A stretch of 64,000 nucleotides of DNA from assembly GCA_015227615.1 (NCBI GenBank), contig JAALGZ010000011.1:806001-870000 (forward strand), written 5' to 3'. The notes beneath the pieces are model-generated. The model saw only the letters and a program-made list of their open reading frames with translations. It did not search any database and was not told the DNA's origin. The stretch comes from Labyrinthula sp. Ha. Its lineage: Eukaryota > Sar > Bigyra > Labyrinthulida > Labyrinthulaceae. The stretch's first letter is position 1, and every line of letters begins with the position of its first letter. The translations under genes and the position numbers were made by a program. Positions 49,635 to 60,089 of this stretch are shown one piece after another.

Positions 49635-51266
49635 ATGGTACTAGAACCAGATCAAGAGACGTCCCCAAATCAATCAAATCAAACTAAAACACAAGACAAT
49701 AAAAAATATATACACAAAATACACTATAAAACTCCAAACAAAGCTTTTCTTCAGAAAAGACTCTTTGAACCGGATGCGCAAGAGGATTTACAGTCGCAAT
49801 TTAAGTCTACTAAACGGATAAATGCGTTTAAAACAAATGCACAAGGTTTTAAACGGACAAAAAAGCATACGGGATTTTTTTCTTCTGAATCAACTGAAAC
49901 TTATGTTTCCTCACCAGAAGAGACGAGCAGAAAGTATAAAGAATACAAAAAAGTTAAGCATGCTCTTTATAATTTCCGAACAGGAAAACCATGCTCTTCG
50001 TCAATTGTAAACTCAAAATTTAGAAACTACATATTTTCTCAAAAGATGAATCTGTTTGATGATACACATGATGAAGCCAAGCAACATTTTAATTATTCAT
50101 TTTTTAATCCTAACAAACTTGAAGTTGTTGAAATTGCAGCATTAAAAAATTTTCTTTTTCTTCTTTTACAAAATGGACTTTTGTATTTTCTTGAAAGAAA
50201 AGCAAGTGGTAAATATGAAAAGATATTTATCGGGAATGTGAGAAGAGACGAAATTATTCGAGCAATACATTTAAACGAGACAAACAAGACTCTCGTAACT
50301 ATTTCAGTAATGAAATCTGAAAATTATAATAGACTATATGTTCGCTCAACAAGCATGAAAAGTATAGAAAATAAATCATATAAATATGAGAACCTATTTG
50401 AAAGTGAGAATTTAACTTATCCTGGTTTTGTCGAGTTCGATGAAGCAAATCAAGTTGTGATTACGTATTCGGGACCAGAAAGAATATACAAAGTATGGGA
50501 ATGTAAGAATTATGAGTTACTTTATACTCTAAGAAACAAAAATATTGAAGAAATTAAGCCTTCTCCTGGCTTGTTACTCATACTTTTCAACAATGAGAAC
50601 TCAAGAATACTTCCGATGAAGATCAAAGATATAAAAACTGGAGAAACTTTGATGAAAATCAAACAGAATCTACGTATTTCTGAGTAAATTTTCAATTTTT
50701 TTTTACTTTTTAGTTATGGAGAGGTTGTTTCTCTTCAACTGGTCGAAATCTGTAAAGAGAAGATTATTTTGAAACAGTATGGATGTCCATTGGAAATAAT
50801 AGATGTGCTAAAGAAGAAAACTACCATAGTAAAGTTGAAGAATGACCTTTCCCAAGCCCCTGAAGATGATTCAACATCCCTTGTATTTCTATACAACATA
50901 GAAAGATTCCTAATCCTTGATCATAAGCAGAATAAAATATCGCTGTACGATTACAATGGGCAGAGAAGGAAATGTTTTTCTATAAGTTTGAATTTTCATC
51001 CAAAACGCTGTCCTTTGAGAGAAGTTAATGCGAATGAAAGCAACATATTGGTCACTCCTTCAAAGTCTCATAGATTTATATTTGTTTTTCACACTGCACT
51101 GAGTGAGGTTCGCATTTTTGATTTATTGAACGAGAAGATGGTTGCTAAAATAAGAAGTTATGAACATGTGGAAGAGTTGAAAGGATTAACTTCTTTATTT
51201 TATATTGAGGATAGCAGACAATTCATTTGCGGAGGAAAGAATGGTAGGGTTTCTGTTTGGGGATAG
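49635..51266 (+). CDS. Transducin/WD40-repeat-like conserved protein, two exons
   Basis: Exons 49635-50683 and 50714-51266 join across a 30-nt intron into 533 residues. The first 130 residues are basic and low in order. From 'TPNKAFLQKRLFEP' on it matches by memory a conserved protein of plants and algae annotated only as transducin/WD40-like: 'RRDEIIRAIHLNETNKTLVTISV', 'YPGFVEFDEANQ', 'IYKVWECKNYELLYTL', 'EEIKPSPGLLLILF' and the final 'GGKNGRVSVWG' blade. Exon 2 continues the conserved order ('GEVVSLQLVEICKEKIILKQ'). Probably a beta-propeller scaffold; molecular role unknown to me. The next feature downstream is the TIR element. Confidence 0.85.
50684..50713 (+). other. Spliceosomal intron, 30 nt, in the WD40-like gene
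   Basis: Starts GTAAATTTTC and ends TTACTTTTTAG, mostly T. It splits a codon after two bases (GA|T, Asp), phase 2. Unspliced, the frame stops within the first codons of the intron. Confidence 0.88.
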
Positions 51267-51520
51267 ATAACGTAAACTAGAGTAGACTAATTTGTAACTT
51301 ATAATCTACGACCTGTTCGAGTTTCCACTATTCTTATGATACCTGTCTTGGCTACTTCTTGTTATTACTTTTTCTCTTGAATTCATATTAACAGTTAAAT
51401 TATTACATTACTGCATAGAACTGTTTTATCTAATGACGTGGCTTTATGTAAAAGTCATTCCTATTCACAAGTCAGCTCTGCGATATATCATGGTAATTAT
51501 AGCTGATTATATTGTAAGTA

Positions 51521-52532
51521 GGGTTTCTTATCGTATCTTAACTCAAGATAGTTAACATTGACTTTCAGATGATTTCACTTAACGTTGATAACGTTAAGCA
51601 AATTTGGAGACTTATTGTTAACTGGAGTTAACGGGAAATTAACGTTAAATATGTTTTTCAGGGTAACAGTACGCATCGGTATTTTCGTGGCATTCACTAA
51701 ACTCGAAATCTTCTCTTTCTTATAAAAACCAAGCCCAAACAAGTTCAGAAAAAATTCCTTGAGTGGCTAGAGAATGTGGCGCTAATAGAAATGATATTGG
51801 TTATTATATATGAACAAAGAATAATTTGTTCGCTGAAAGTTCAAAACTAGTTGTCTTCTAATTGTTGAAGATTTTGTTTAGCTGAGCCGTTTGAGAGGCC
51901 TGTTTCTTAGTGAGGAGAGATGCTATGATTGGGCTAAAGCAAGGAAAACTGGTCAACTGAACTAATATGACGTTAAACTAATTTTTTAAAAGTATATTCT
52001 TAGATTTTTTTGGTTTCATCGAAGATAGGTTCGTTTCAATATTAAAATTATGCAAGATTCTTGCTGTCGCCATGGTACTATCTCTATTTTCTCAGTTGCA
52101 TTTTCTCTCAGAGAGTGAAAATTGTCTTTTAAAATCATCTAGAAATGATATACAAAATTTTTGACTGCTTACCAGAAGTTCACTTTGAGCTGAGGTTGAG
52201 AAAACTTCGTGGCTATGGTAAGTAGTCATAGGAAGATTTACACAGGATATAGCTTGCAAATGATGTTGATTCTACGTTAAACTTACTTCTGAGTCAGCAT
52301 TTACTTCAATTTTATTCCTTTCAAGTGGGAATGTGGGTAGAATATACTGTGAAGACATGATTTGGGAAAGAATATTAAACTGTTAAACAATTTTAGGACA
52401 CCAAAAGTTATCGTGAAAATCGTGCTTAACGATACTTTCTGTAAAATTCACGGTATGTTAAGGATTCCTTAACGTTAAGCAAAATTTGGGCATTTTTTTT
52501 CGATAGTTAATGTTAAGCACGGTAAGAAACCC
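51521..52532. mobile_element. Non-autonomous DNA transposon candidate with terminal inverted repeats, about 1.0 kb
   Basis: Left end GGGTTTCTTATCGTATCTTAAC and right end (reverse complement) GGGTTTCTTACCGTGCTTAAC pair over about 21 nt with two differences and one indel. Both ends are bordered by TA (51519-51520 and 52533-52534), which would fit the TA target of Tc1/mariner-type elements. Inside both ends lie several TTAACG/AACGTTAAGC motifs, including a near-identical stretch at about 51588-51606 and 52473-52493, which may be transposase-binding sites. No open frame of transposase size is inside, so it would need help from elsewhere. Confidence 0.65.
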
Positions 52533-52534
52533 TA

Positions 52535-53544
52535 GGTACAACTGCTTGGCCCCTAGTTTCATTCCGCGTAGGCGCTGTAAACCGAGATATAGTGGAAATT
52601 CGTTGTTTACAGGTTCTAAAGCTATAACTGCTTGAAAATTTTATCTAATTTAGAAAAGGAAGAAAAGGTAAATAGCGGCATGAAATACTAGTTCATTTAT
52701 TTTTAACTGGTACCGAACAAGATATCTCACGGTCTTTACGAGTACCCCGCGAATTTTTTCTCTCTTTCATCAAGGTAAGTTCTCGAGTTAAGCCTTTCTT
52801 TAAAAAACCAACAAGAAAGGAAATGAATAGCTATGTGTTTAGAAAATCTAGAAAATAATTCAGATGATTCCTGTTTTGCGCAGTAAAACGGGCACTTTAA
52901 GTGTCTAATCTGTGCAAGCATTTGGATGGAAAGGTTTTCACTGTAAACTTGTTTAGACTGTCAAGCAAGTTTTTACTGTCTAGGTTCGTTTTCTTTTCTA
53001 TTTATAATGTACAAGTGTACAATAACTAGCTGCATGAAACAGCTTCAAACTAAGTGTGATAAATAAATCTATATGTTTAAATCAGCAAGCTGTAATAATG
53101 CAACATTATGTATTGATGCCTGTACGCTTTTAATGATTTTGTTGCATGCCTTGTTTAATACTATTACAAGGACACAAGTTTTCAAGTAGGATGAGATCTC
53201 ATTTAGTGAGTTAATCGCTCTACATAAACTTCAATTTCCAGTTTTTAATAAAACTTACCTTTTAGCTAAGAATCTTCGTCACCAAGACTTGATGCTTCAT
53301 TTGAGACTTATTGATATTGCTCGTAACAAAAGCAACGAGGTTTGCCATAGAGTTTCTCCCTAGGGTACATGCAACAACGCTCTCAGAGGCCCTAAAATTT
53401 GCTCAGTTCCTTAGATGTAACAGTTAGTGGAACGTTGAGAGAAAGTATATTCGTTAGACTTTTCTTATCATTTTCCTAGACTTTTTCTTTTTCTTCTTTG
53501 TTATTATGTAATCTCGAGCTTCCATATCGTTATCATGTAAGCTT
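52535..53544. other. Intergenic, no gene seen
   Basis: About 1.0 kb between the TIR element and tRNA-Arg. Short frames only. Nothing recognised. Confidence 0.5.
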
Positions 53545-53617
53545 GGTCCTGTAGAGAAATGGATAACTCGTTTGCTTCCGACGCAAAAGATTTCCGGTTC
53601 GAATCCGGACAGGATCG
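53545..53617 (+). tRNA. tRNA-Arg (anticodon CCG)
   Basis: 73 nt, intronless, no encoded CCA. Acceptor GGTCCTG/CAGGATC (one G-U pair), discriminator G, D stem GAG/CTC, anticodon stem TTTGC/GCAAA with loop TTCCGAC (anticodon CCG, reads CGG), variable loop AGATT, T stem TCCGG/CCGGA with loop TTCGAAT. No run of four T follows at once; the nearest is only TTT. Confidence 0.95.
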
Positions 53618-53838
53618 ATTTCGATTCTTCTGACAACGTTAACGGAATAACGATAGCCTAATATGTCGCTCTATTAACTACTTCTATATGGAACATGAGC
53701 GCCATATACTTATGAAATTTCGAATGGAACTTTTGAATGACAATATGACATTACCATTGACTTGAAAAAATATCAGGTACAAGATTCCTGTTCCAAGACT
53801 TACATTTGGATTCTGAGAATTTTAAAACAGCAGAAATA

Positions 53839-54309
53839 ATGTCAATTCCTTTGTTTAAGATGGGTACTCTACTTATCAAAACAATCAGTAAACCATTAGC
53901 CACAAACTTGAAGTCTCAGGCAAAGCAACACCCAAAGTTTAGGAAAGTTTGCGTAACCACAGGGCAGTTTATGAACAGGATACAAACAGAAATTAACGTA
54001 AGATCACTCGGTCACAAGGTGAAAAAGATTAAGCCATTAAATGAAGAAATTGCTATCAATAAAGGTGCGGATTTGTTTGGTGATGTGTTTATTTACACCG
54101 TTTCTGCTTTAACTATTATTTGGGAAGTAAATCGGAGAAGTAATGAGACGAAAGAAAAAGCAGAAAAGGCTTTGAAAGAGAAGCAAAGGCTTGATGACGA
54201 AAGAGAAGAAGTACAGGAGTCTATTCTCAACCTAATCCACAGACAAGAACGTTTGGAAGAAGAAGTTATGTCTATCAAGAAACTACTCCTGCAAGAAAAG
54301 AAGGAATAA
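53839..54309 (+). CDS. OPA3: OPA3-like mitochondrial protein
   Basis: Start at the ATG at 53839 (upstream in-frame codons lack ATG), 156 residues. The N-terminus 'MSIPLFKMGTLLIKTISKPLA' aligns with the human OPA3 start, and 'KPLNEEIAINKGADLFGDVFIY' is the conserved core. One hydrophobic segment at about 83-103, then a charged coiled coil to the end. OPA3 is an integral mitochondrial membrane protein linked to mitochondrial shape and lipid metabolism; its exact reaction is unknown. It lies 62 nt upstream of RPC25 on the same strand, and about 220 nt after tRNA-Arg. Confidence 0.92.
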   Translation: MSIPLFKMGTLLIKTISKPLATNLKSQAKQHPKFRKVCVTTGQFMNRIQTEINVRSLGHKVKKIKPLNEEIAINKGADLFGDVFIYTVSALTIIWEVNRRSNETKEKAEKALKEKQRLDDEREEVQESILNLIHRQERLEEEVMSIKKLLLQEKKE

Positions 54310-54371
54310 ACAAACACATCTTCCAATAACTTCCAATAATTCTTAACGGAAATTTCCAATTTATCCGTTGA

Positions 54372-55034
54372 ATGTTTGTGGTTGAAAAGATTGACGATAT
54401 TATTCAAATTCACCCAACTCACTTCAATCAAGCAAAAGATGTTGTTCTTAAGAGACTCATTGAAAAGAAATATTGTAACAAGGTTGTAGCTGGACATGGA
54501 CTGGTTATCTCGCTGTTTGACATCCAATCAGCTGATGAAGGTAAAGTACACGCTGAAACTTATGACGGAACTGTGCACGTGAATTCAGAGTTCAGACTGT
54601 CGCTTTTTCGTCCCTTGAAACAGGAGTTGATAGTGGGGACAGTAAAGTACTGTTTGTCAACGTTTGTTAAGATTACAGTTGAATTTTTTGATGACATCAT
54701 TGTTTACGCAGACATGCTTCCTCAGCCTATAAAGTATATAGAAGGGGATCAGATGTTCAAATGGATGTATAACTCCGAAGAGGAAGAAGATAGTGATGAT
54801 GGATTTTTTATAGCTTCAGGTTCCATGGTGCGGTTGCGAGTGGAGGATGTCAAGTTTGACCATGATTTAGTTTATTCAAAGCAAGATTGGGAAATTCATA
54901 GCAGGTTTAAGGCAATGAAGGGGGTTGCTGGTGATGAACTGCGAACTGTGAGGAAAAATATGGTTGTTTTGGGAAGAATGAATGAAATGGGTTTAGGTCC
55001 TTTGAGTTGGTGGGAAGATGACGATGAAGAATAA
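54372..55034 (+). CDS. RPC25: RNA polymerase III subunit RPC25/RPC8 (Rpb7 homologue)
   Basis: 220 residues, single exon, ATG start. Stalk subunit of RNA polymerase III that works with RPC17 in initiation. The N-terminal 80 residues match the Rpb7 tip domain ('MFVVEKIDDIIQIHPTHF', 'NKVVAGHGLVISLFDI'); the second half is the S1/OB-type domain ('ELIVGTVKYCLSTFVKITVEFFDDIIVYADMLPQP') and the end is 'GLGPLSWWEDDDEE', with the Leu-Ser-Trp-Trp typical of the pol III paralogue rather than Rpb7. Converges on the pterin dehydratase gene with 103 nt between stops. Confidence 0.95.
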   Translation: MFVVEKIDDIIQIHPTHFNQAKDVVLKRLIEKKYCNKVVAGHGLVISLFDIQSADEGKVHAETYDGTVHVNSEFRLSLFRPLKQELIVGTVKYCLSTFVKITVEFFDDIIVYADMLPQPIKYIEGDQMFKWMYNSEEEEDSDDGFFIASGSMVRLRVEDVKFDHDLVYSKQDWEIHSRFKAMKGVAGDELRTVRKNMVVLGRMNEMGLGPLSWWEDDDEE

Positions 55035-55137
55035 TGTTCAAGGCTTGTTAAAAAGCCCGCTTAAGCTTCTCTTTGCTGGGTAATGAAAAGTCATACTCAT
55101 TAGAAAGCTAGATCCTTTAACCTTTAGCAGGTAAGGA

Positions 55138-55467
55138 TTACTTGAAGTTTTCCTCAATCTCATTTATCTTTTGTGCGAGAGATATATCTTTTTCAGTTAA
55201 TGTATTTGGGGGTGTTGCATCATGTGTGGTCAGCGTAAGTGTAACTGAGTTATAAACATTTGAGAAATGTGGATGATGATTCATTTTTTCTGCTTCAAAA
55301 GCTGTTTGGGTCATGAATGCAAAAGCGGTTGGAAAATCTGTAAATGACAAATCCTTCTGAATGTGAACTTCGGTCGCTTCCTTTAATTCTATCCATCCTG
55401 TAGGTATATTTAAATTTTTAACAGAAGAAAAACATCTTCTCTTCGAAAGTTGTATTGCAGAATACAT
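55138..55467 (-). CDS. Pterin-4-alpha-carbinolamine dehydratase
   Basis: Start at the ATG at 55467, 109 residues. Dehydrates 4a-hydroxytetrahydropterin, recycling tetrahydrobiopterin-type cofactors. Family motif present: EKMNHHPHF (60-68) followed by 'VYNSVTLTLTTHD' and 'TEKDISLAQ', with both catalytic-site His of HHP and the His of THD. Between THD and TEKD there are three more residues ('ATPPNTL') than usual. The first 18 residues are basic with Ser, suggesting an organelle presequence. It shares a divergent 187-nt promoter with the STMP1-like gene. Confidence 0.92.
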   Translation of the reverse strand: MYSAIQLSKRRCFSSVKNLNIPTGWIELKEATEVHIQKDLSFTDFPTAFAFMTQTAFEAEKMNHHPHFSNVYNSVTLTLTTHDATPPNTLTEKDISLAQKINEIEENFK

Positions 55468-55654
55468 TTTGGTTTCTTGTATCTTGTCTTCTTTCAACGT
55501 TGGTATATTTCGAAGATAATTTTACGGCGAATCAGATTACGGTAAGGAATCATTCAACCAATCATATAACAAGACTCAACAAATATGATTGGCTTTATTG
55601 ATCAGCTGATTGGATAGAAAGAAGAAGAAAAACTTAAAGACAAGAGGAACGAAA
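55468..55654. promoter_or_regulatory. Bidirectional promoter with three CCAAT boxes
   Basis: 187 nt between the divergent starts of pterin dehydratase and the STMP1-like gene. CCAAT lies at 55558-55562 on the plus strand; ATTGG (CCAAT on the minus strand) at 55588-55592 and 55609-55613. All three have NF-Y-like contexts (AACCAATCA, AAGCCAATC, ATCCAATCA), and the last two are 21 bp apart, two helical turns. NF-Y binding is inference. Confidence 0.55.
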
Positions 55655-55801
55655 ATGGGCTACTTTAGCGGCTTTGTTTGTGGGACTGTTCTTGGAATTT
55701 ACTTAGCCCAGACGCAAAATATTCCAAGAATAGACGGATATATTGACAATGCTGTTAAGGTGGCGAAAGAAACCATAGATAAGATAGTAAAAGAAAAATA
55801 A
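55655..55801 (+). CDS. STMP1: STMP1-like mitochondrial micropeptide, 48 residues
   Basis: Start at the ATG at 55655, context GAAAATGG. The sequence begins 'MGYFSGFVCGTVLGIYLAQT', then 'QNIPRI' and a charged helix ending 'KIVKEK'. Human STMP1 (mitolamban), 47 residues, has the same plan: hydrophobic N-terminal helix with G-x-x-x-G spacing, YLAQ, a short I-P turn and a Lys-rich tail. In animals it sits in the inner mitochondrial membrane and is linked to complex III. The gene is easily missed by size filters. Its stop is 11 nt from the stop of the convergent CLEC16A gene. Confidence 0.82.
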   Translation: MGYFSGFVCGTVLGIYLAQTQNIPRIDGYIDNAVKVAKETIDKIVKEK

Positions 55802-55812
55802 CAACTTGTACA

Positions 55813-57121
55813 TTAAATCAGCAGCTCAAAACCAACTTTAAACCGCTTCAAAGTTTGTTTATTGTGCAAATCTTTATTAAAAACTTGTTTAAATTTGTCT
55901 GGTAACGTATTATGATGGGTTTTATGATACTCTTTGATAGTTCTGTTTGCTGACTCCTTAAGGTGAATGTCTTCATCTTTCATTAAAACTACACTGACAT
56001 GGAGCAAATAAAGAACCCATAATGAAATTGTTTCAGTTTCTGCATTTTTTAAACATGCATCCAGAAAGGAGGGATTTCCACTTAGTATCCTTTTCATTAT
56101 TGACACAACAAAAAGCTCATCAGAAAATTCCTTCAACAAGCAAGACAGACAGAACAAAACTGCAACGCTCAAATTTTCTACCCTTTGAAAAATGAAGTCA
56201 TCCAATATGCGAGATAAAAACTCATTTCGAACAAGTTGTTTGTATTCTTGAACTCTTATATTTTCTAGCACGTCACTCAAGAAAAAGAATAATTCTGTTG
56301 TATCGTCAAGCTGATCTTCCAAAGCATGTACCAAACCATTTTTTCTATCTGTTAGAGAAACATTTTTACTCTTTTCGTCCAATAAAATGCAATCTTTTTG
56401 CACTAAATAACTCAAGTTATCCAATAGATTTGGCTGGATAGTTTGTCCGTTGAAGTTAAATGAAAAGATGTATTCAAGAGAAAAATTGGACTCAAGCGAA
56501 AGAACAGAAAGAAGGATAGTTTTTGCGGCATTGCAAACCATTCGTTCTTGATGAGTAAGCAGAGTTAAAGATCTATCGAATAGCGGAAACTCAGAAGAAG
56601 AAACTAGGAAAAATGGAAGGGTCTCAGTTGAGAGATGTGCCGAAAGGACTTTTAATAGTGTTACTAGAAGTGCAGATACTTCTTCGTTATCAAGCGGATA
56701 ATTTTCTTGAAGAAAAAGAGGAAAAGAAGGGTTTGAGAATAGCAGATAAAGATGTATCTCTTTCTTGATGTTTTGAAATATCATTGCTAGAGTTTGAAGG
56801 ACCTGTTGCAGAATAGAAGGTGCGGTCATAGCCGCTTGAACAAGAACAAAAAGAAGATGAAATACATTTTGCTCTATAAAATACTCAAAAATCAGGAAAA
56901 TTTGAGGATTTCCAGAATGATTTTCAGAATAAATGACAAGCTCAGCTAAAACTCGGACAGATTCGACTACCTTAGAAGTGGCAATAGGAAATTCCAAAGC
57001 GTTTTTTAGAATTGTATGACTATAACTAAAGAAAAAAAATATATTACTGCCGTTTTATTTCCAATAGCGTAAATTTTGAGTTTTGTGGTGGACCTGTTGG
57101 ATTATCATAATCTGCTTTCAT
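55813..57121 (-). CDS. CLEC16A/FPL-domain protein, two exons
   Basis: Exon 1 (57048-57121) starts 'MKADYDNPTGPPQ' and exon 2 (55813-57025) follows after a 22-nt intron; 428 residues. The splice creates 'LLEIKRHYSHTILKNA', the counterpart of the start of the FPL domain ('HLKYLYHVLTKN' in human CLEC16A). Further FPL features: 'SVRVLAELVIYS', 'IFEYFIEQNVFHLL', 'LQTLAMIFQNIKKEIHLYLLFSN', 'LDNEEVSALLVTLLKVLS', 'FPLFDRSLTLLTHQERMV'. CLEC16A, fly Ema and plant TT9/GFS9 act in endolysosomal traffic and mitophagy. At 428 residues it is much shorter than the animal protein (about 1,050), lacking most of the region after the helical repeats. Confidence 0.88.
57026..57047 (-). other. Spliceosomal intron, 22 nt, in the CLEC16A gene
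   Basis: On the minus strand it starts GTAATATA and ends TTTCTTTAG, with an unbroken T run between. It splits a codon after two bases (CA|T, His), phase 2. Exon 2 has no ATG at its start and its upstream frame only makes sense across this splice. Confidence 0.82.
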
Positions 57122-60089
57122 CAATTTTAAGATGGATTCTATTTATGGTAATGCCCTACTGTGATTTCTTATTCTCTTAGAACCTGTACGACAAGCGGCT
57201 TGTAAAATGGCCAATTTTTGTTCTATTTCACTTAAGTTAAGAGAAAAGAGTTTCGGAAATATGATTTTTTACTTCTGTTATTGCGATTACCTTCAAGCGA
57301 AAATAATATAACTAATTGTTGCCATACATCTTTAACCTGGTGTTATCAAGTGATGCTTCCACATATGGCTATATCAATTCTACTTGAGATAATTATGTTG
57401 AAAAAATTGAGAAAACCTACGTGCAATAGGGAAGTTGACAAAATTTGAGTAAGTTTAATGAGCAAAAGCTTTGAGGATTTTGTATAAAAATCAATAGGAT
57501 TTGTAAAACGGATTATCCGGGCAGAGCCAGAAATTTAATTTGTGCGATGGTATTAAGTGATAAATACTGGATTGTACTATACCTTTATTGCTATACTAGA
57601 GCTGCAAAAAATTAAATAAATATGGCGGTATCGTCTTAGCAAGAGGTAAAACATCAAGGATCTTATTTGAGTAGATTGAGTGAAACATTACGTTAGGTAG
57701 AATTATTACAAAGCTAGTTACTACTGTAGAGTTTTTGTCTCATACTGCGCCTTCTCAAACCTAGATTAATTTAGAGATTTCCCAACTGCTTCATTTGGAT
57801 CTGTGATCAGAATTTATTGGTCTTACAACATTCTGGAATTTCTCACTTTCTTCTTACATAAAAGTTTAATTCTGTAATTTTGCTTTTTTTTATGTTTTCT
57901 GCTTTAAACATTGTTAATCGCAGACCTTCTGCAATTTTATTAATTGTGATTAACAGGTAGTAAATATGTGAAAGAAAAGAAATATCTCATTTATTGGGGA
58001 GAGCTACAGACTCTTAGTGACATTAGTAGTTTCGCAAAGGCTACATAGCCTCAATTACATTCATTTTAAAATGTGATCCATCAATAGGAGAACCTTTTAT
58101 CCAAAATCAAAGCTCAACTTATTTTTGAAATCATTTCATAAAATTTAATTCCTAAATGGCAACACCAGGCTCCAGACATCTATTATTTTTGGTTGGGACA
58201 GAGTCATGTCATCGGTCAGGGAATTGTCATATACACTCCCAAAAATTCAAGCATGTGAAGTTGATTAGAAGCAGAACAGAATTTTTTTATAAAAGAATTA
58301 ATGAATGTAGAATCTGAATGGAGATACTCGAAAGCAGATATGTAATTTAGTTGGTTTCTTGTAGGGTAGCAAAAGATTAATGAATAAAATAGCTTATATA
58401 CGAAGATGATAAACCCATGCAATACAACTTGCATTTCTAGCCATCATCAAGTATATTTAAAAGAAGACTGGTTGAACATCGTTTTTTATTAGCTTGCTAT
58501 TAAAGCTAGCGCCGAGTACGTGTAGACTATCAACATTTTCTGTTACTTAGTTTCTGGTTTTGCACGTAATCAGCGGCAGCTAAATCACAGGGAATAAAGA
58601 TGGCCACACAAAATGTACAGCTTACATAAAAAATTGGATTTGTGGTATCGAAAGTATTTTGGAGAGAGAATGCTATGGGCTCAGTTCCTTAACATATAAT
58701 GCTACATACTAACAATCCATGTCTAGCTAAGAAAATAGTCATAGTTCTAGTTTTATGTCTCATGGGTTATATCGACACGCCACAAACATGATAAACCTGT
58801 TCCGAAGTATATTATAATCTTTTTGAAAAAATTAATACTTTGCTTTTCGAAAATCTTTGAAAATGGATTCTAAGCCCTGAATTATGAATCAAAATCTGTA
58901 CTGAATTTCTTACTGGTGTATGTTACAAGAGATAAAATCCCACCTTGGTGTCTTCAGACCCAGTTCTGTTCTGTTCTTATCTATATTTATATTCTATGTT
59001 TGCTACGAATTTTTTTGAAAATAATTCTTGATACCTATAAATTAACCTGCTTAAAGTTTCTTGTAGGTCTTCTAAAAGGTGTTAACCTTACAAACTTTAT
59101 TACTGAAACCCAATATACTTCAATGTACTCCACTTAACTGCGGTCAAATTAGCTTTAGCTCGTCGTGGTTAGACAGATATTCTGGTAGAAGTCATCAATA
59201 ATTAACTCGTACTTGTTCATGTTATGACTATCATTAAAAATATTTTGTTTTGTTTCATATTAAGAAAATATGGTTTCATTTTGATTTTCAATACAACATT
59301 GGGTCGCATGGTCCAACTTTTGAAGGTTTTCATAAGGGGCAAAAGCGAATCATGTTATTAGATCATTTGTGTAGAGGTGTGTGCTCCAGCTTCCTAGCGG
59401 TAAATAATTGATTTTCATCACAAATTCAAATTAATTTGATCGATGTTAATTTTTATTAAAATGTGTACCTAATGCTACATCTCCTGGTTTTAACTCGTTC
59501 AATGTATAGAATGCAAATAGTTTGAGACCAAAGAGGAGTCTCTGATGGAGTACTTTGTGTTACACAGTTTTCTTTCGCCAGCTAGAAAGCGCTTGTAATC
59601 AGAAAAACTAGAAGTATCCTAAATATTGAAAAACACCCGATGAGCTCAATAACCGATGAATCTGAGCGAGAAAGTTAAGTTTGGGGAACCCTCGCTGAAT
59701 AATAGCACCAGTGAAACCTTACTTAATCAGTCTTGAAAAAATGTTGCTGAACATTACCTAGTCACTATAACCAATGTAAGAAGATTTCGCTCGAGTTTAA
59801 CTGTTCGAGGAGTTTAAGAGCAAATCGTGCTAACAATTGAGTTCGAAGTCTTCATCTATATATTATAGTAAAAGAATTATTCTTGGGAGAAAGTATTAGA
59901 GGTGAAATCTCATTCCCGCATGTTCTGGTCATTGATGGCTTTAATCAAGTGCACAATCGCATATTTGTATGAATCAGTCCGTTTCTTTATAATATCTCGG
60001 TATTTGAGTTAACGGTCATAGCGGTTGACGGGCCATATAACCCATCGGTGTATAAAACAAGGTAAACGGAGAACAAAACGCCGACAATA
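57122..60089. other. Intergenic, about 3 kb, no supportable gene
   Basis: Short frames only. The right end carries a TATA-like TATAAAA at 60051-60057, 33 nt before the ATG of the Zn2Cys6 gene. No other signal seen. Confidence 0.5.
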
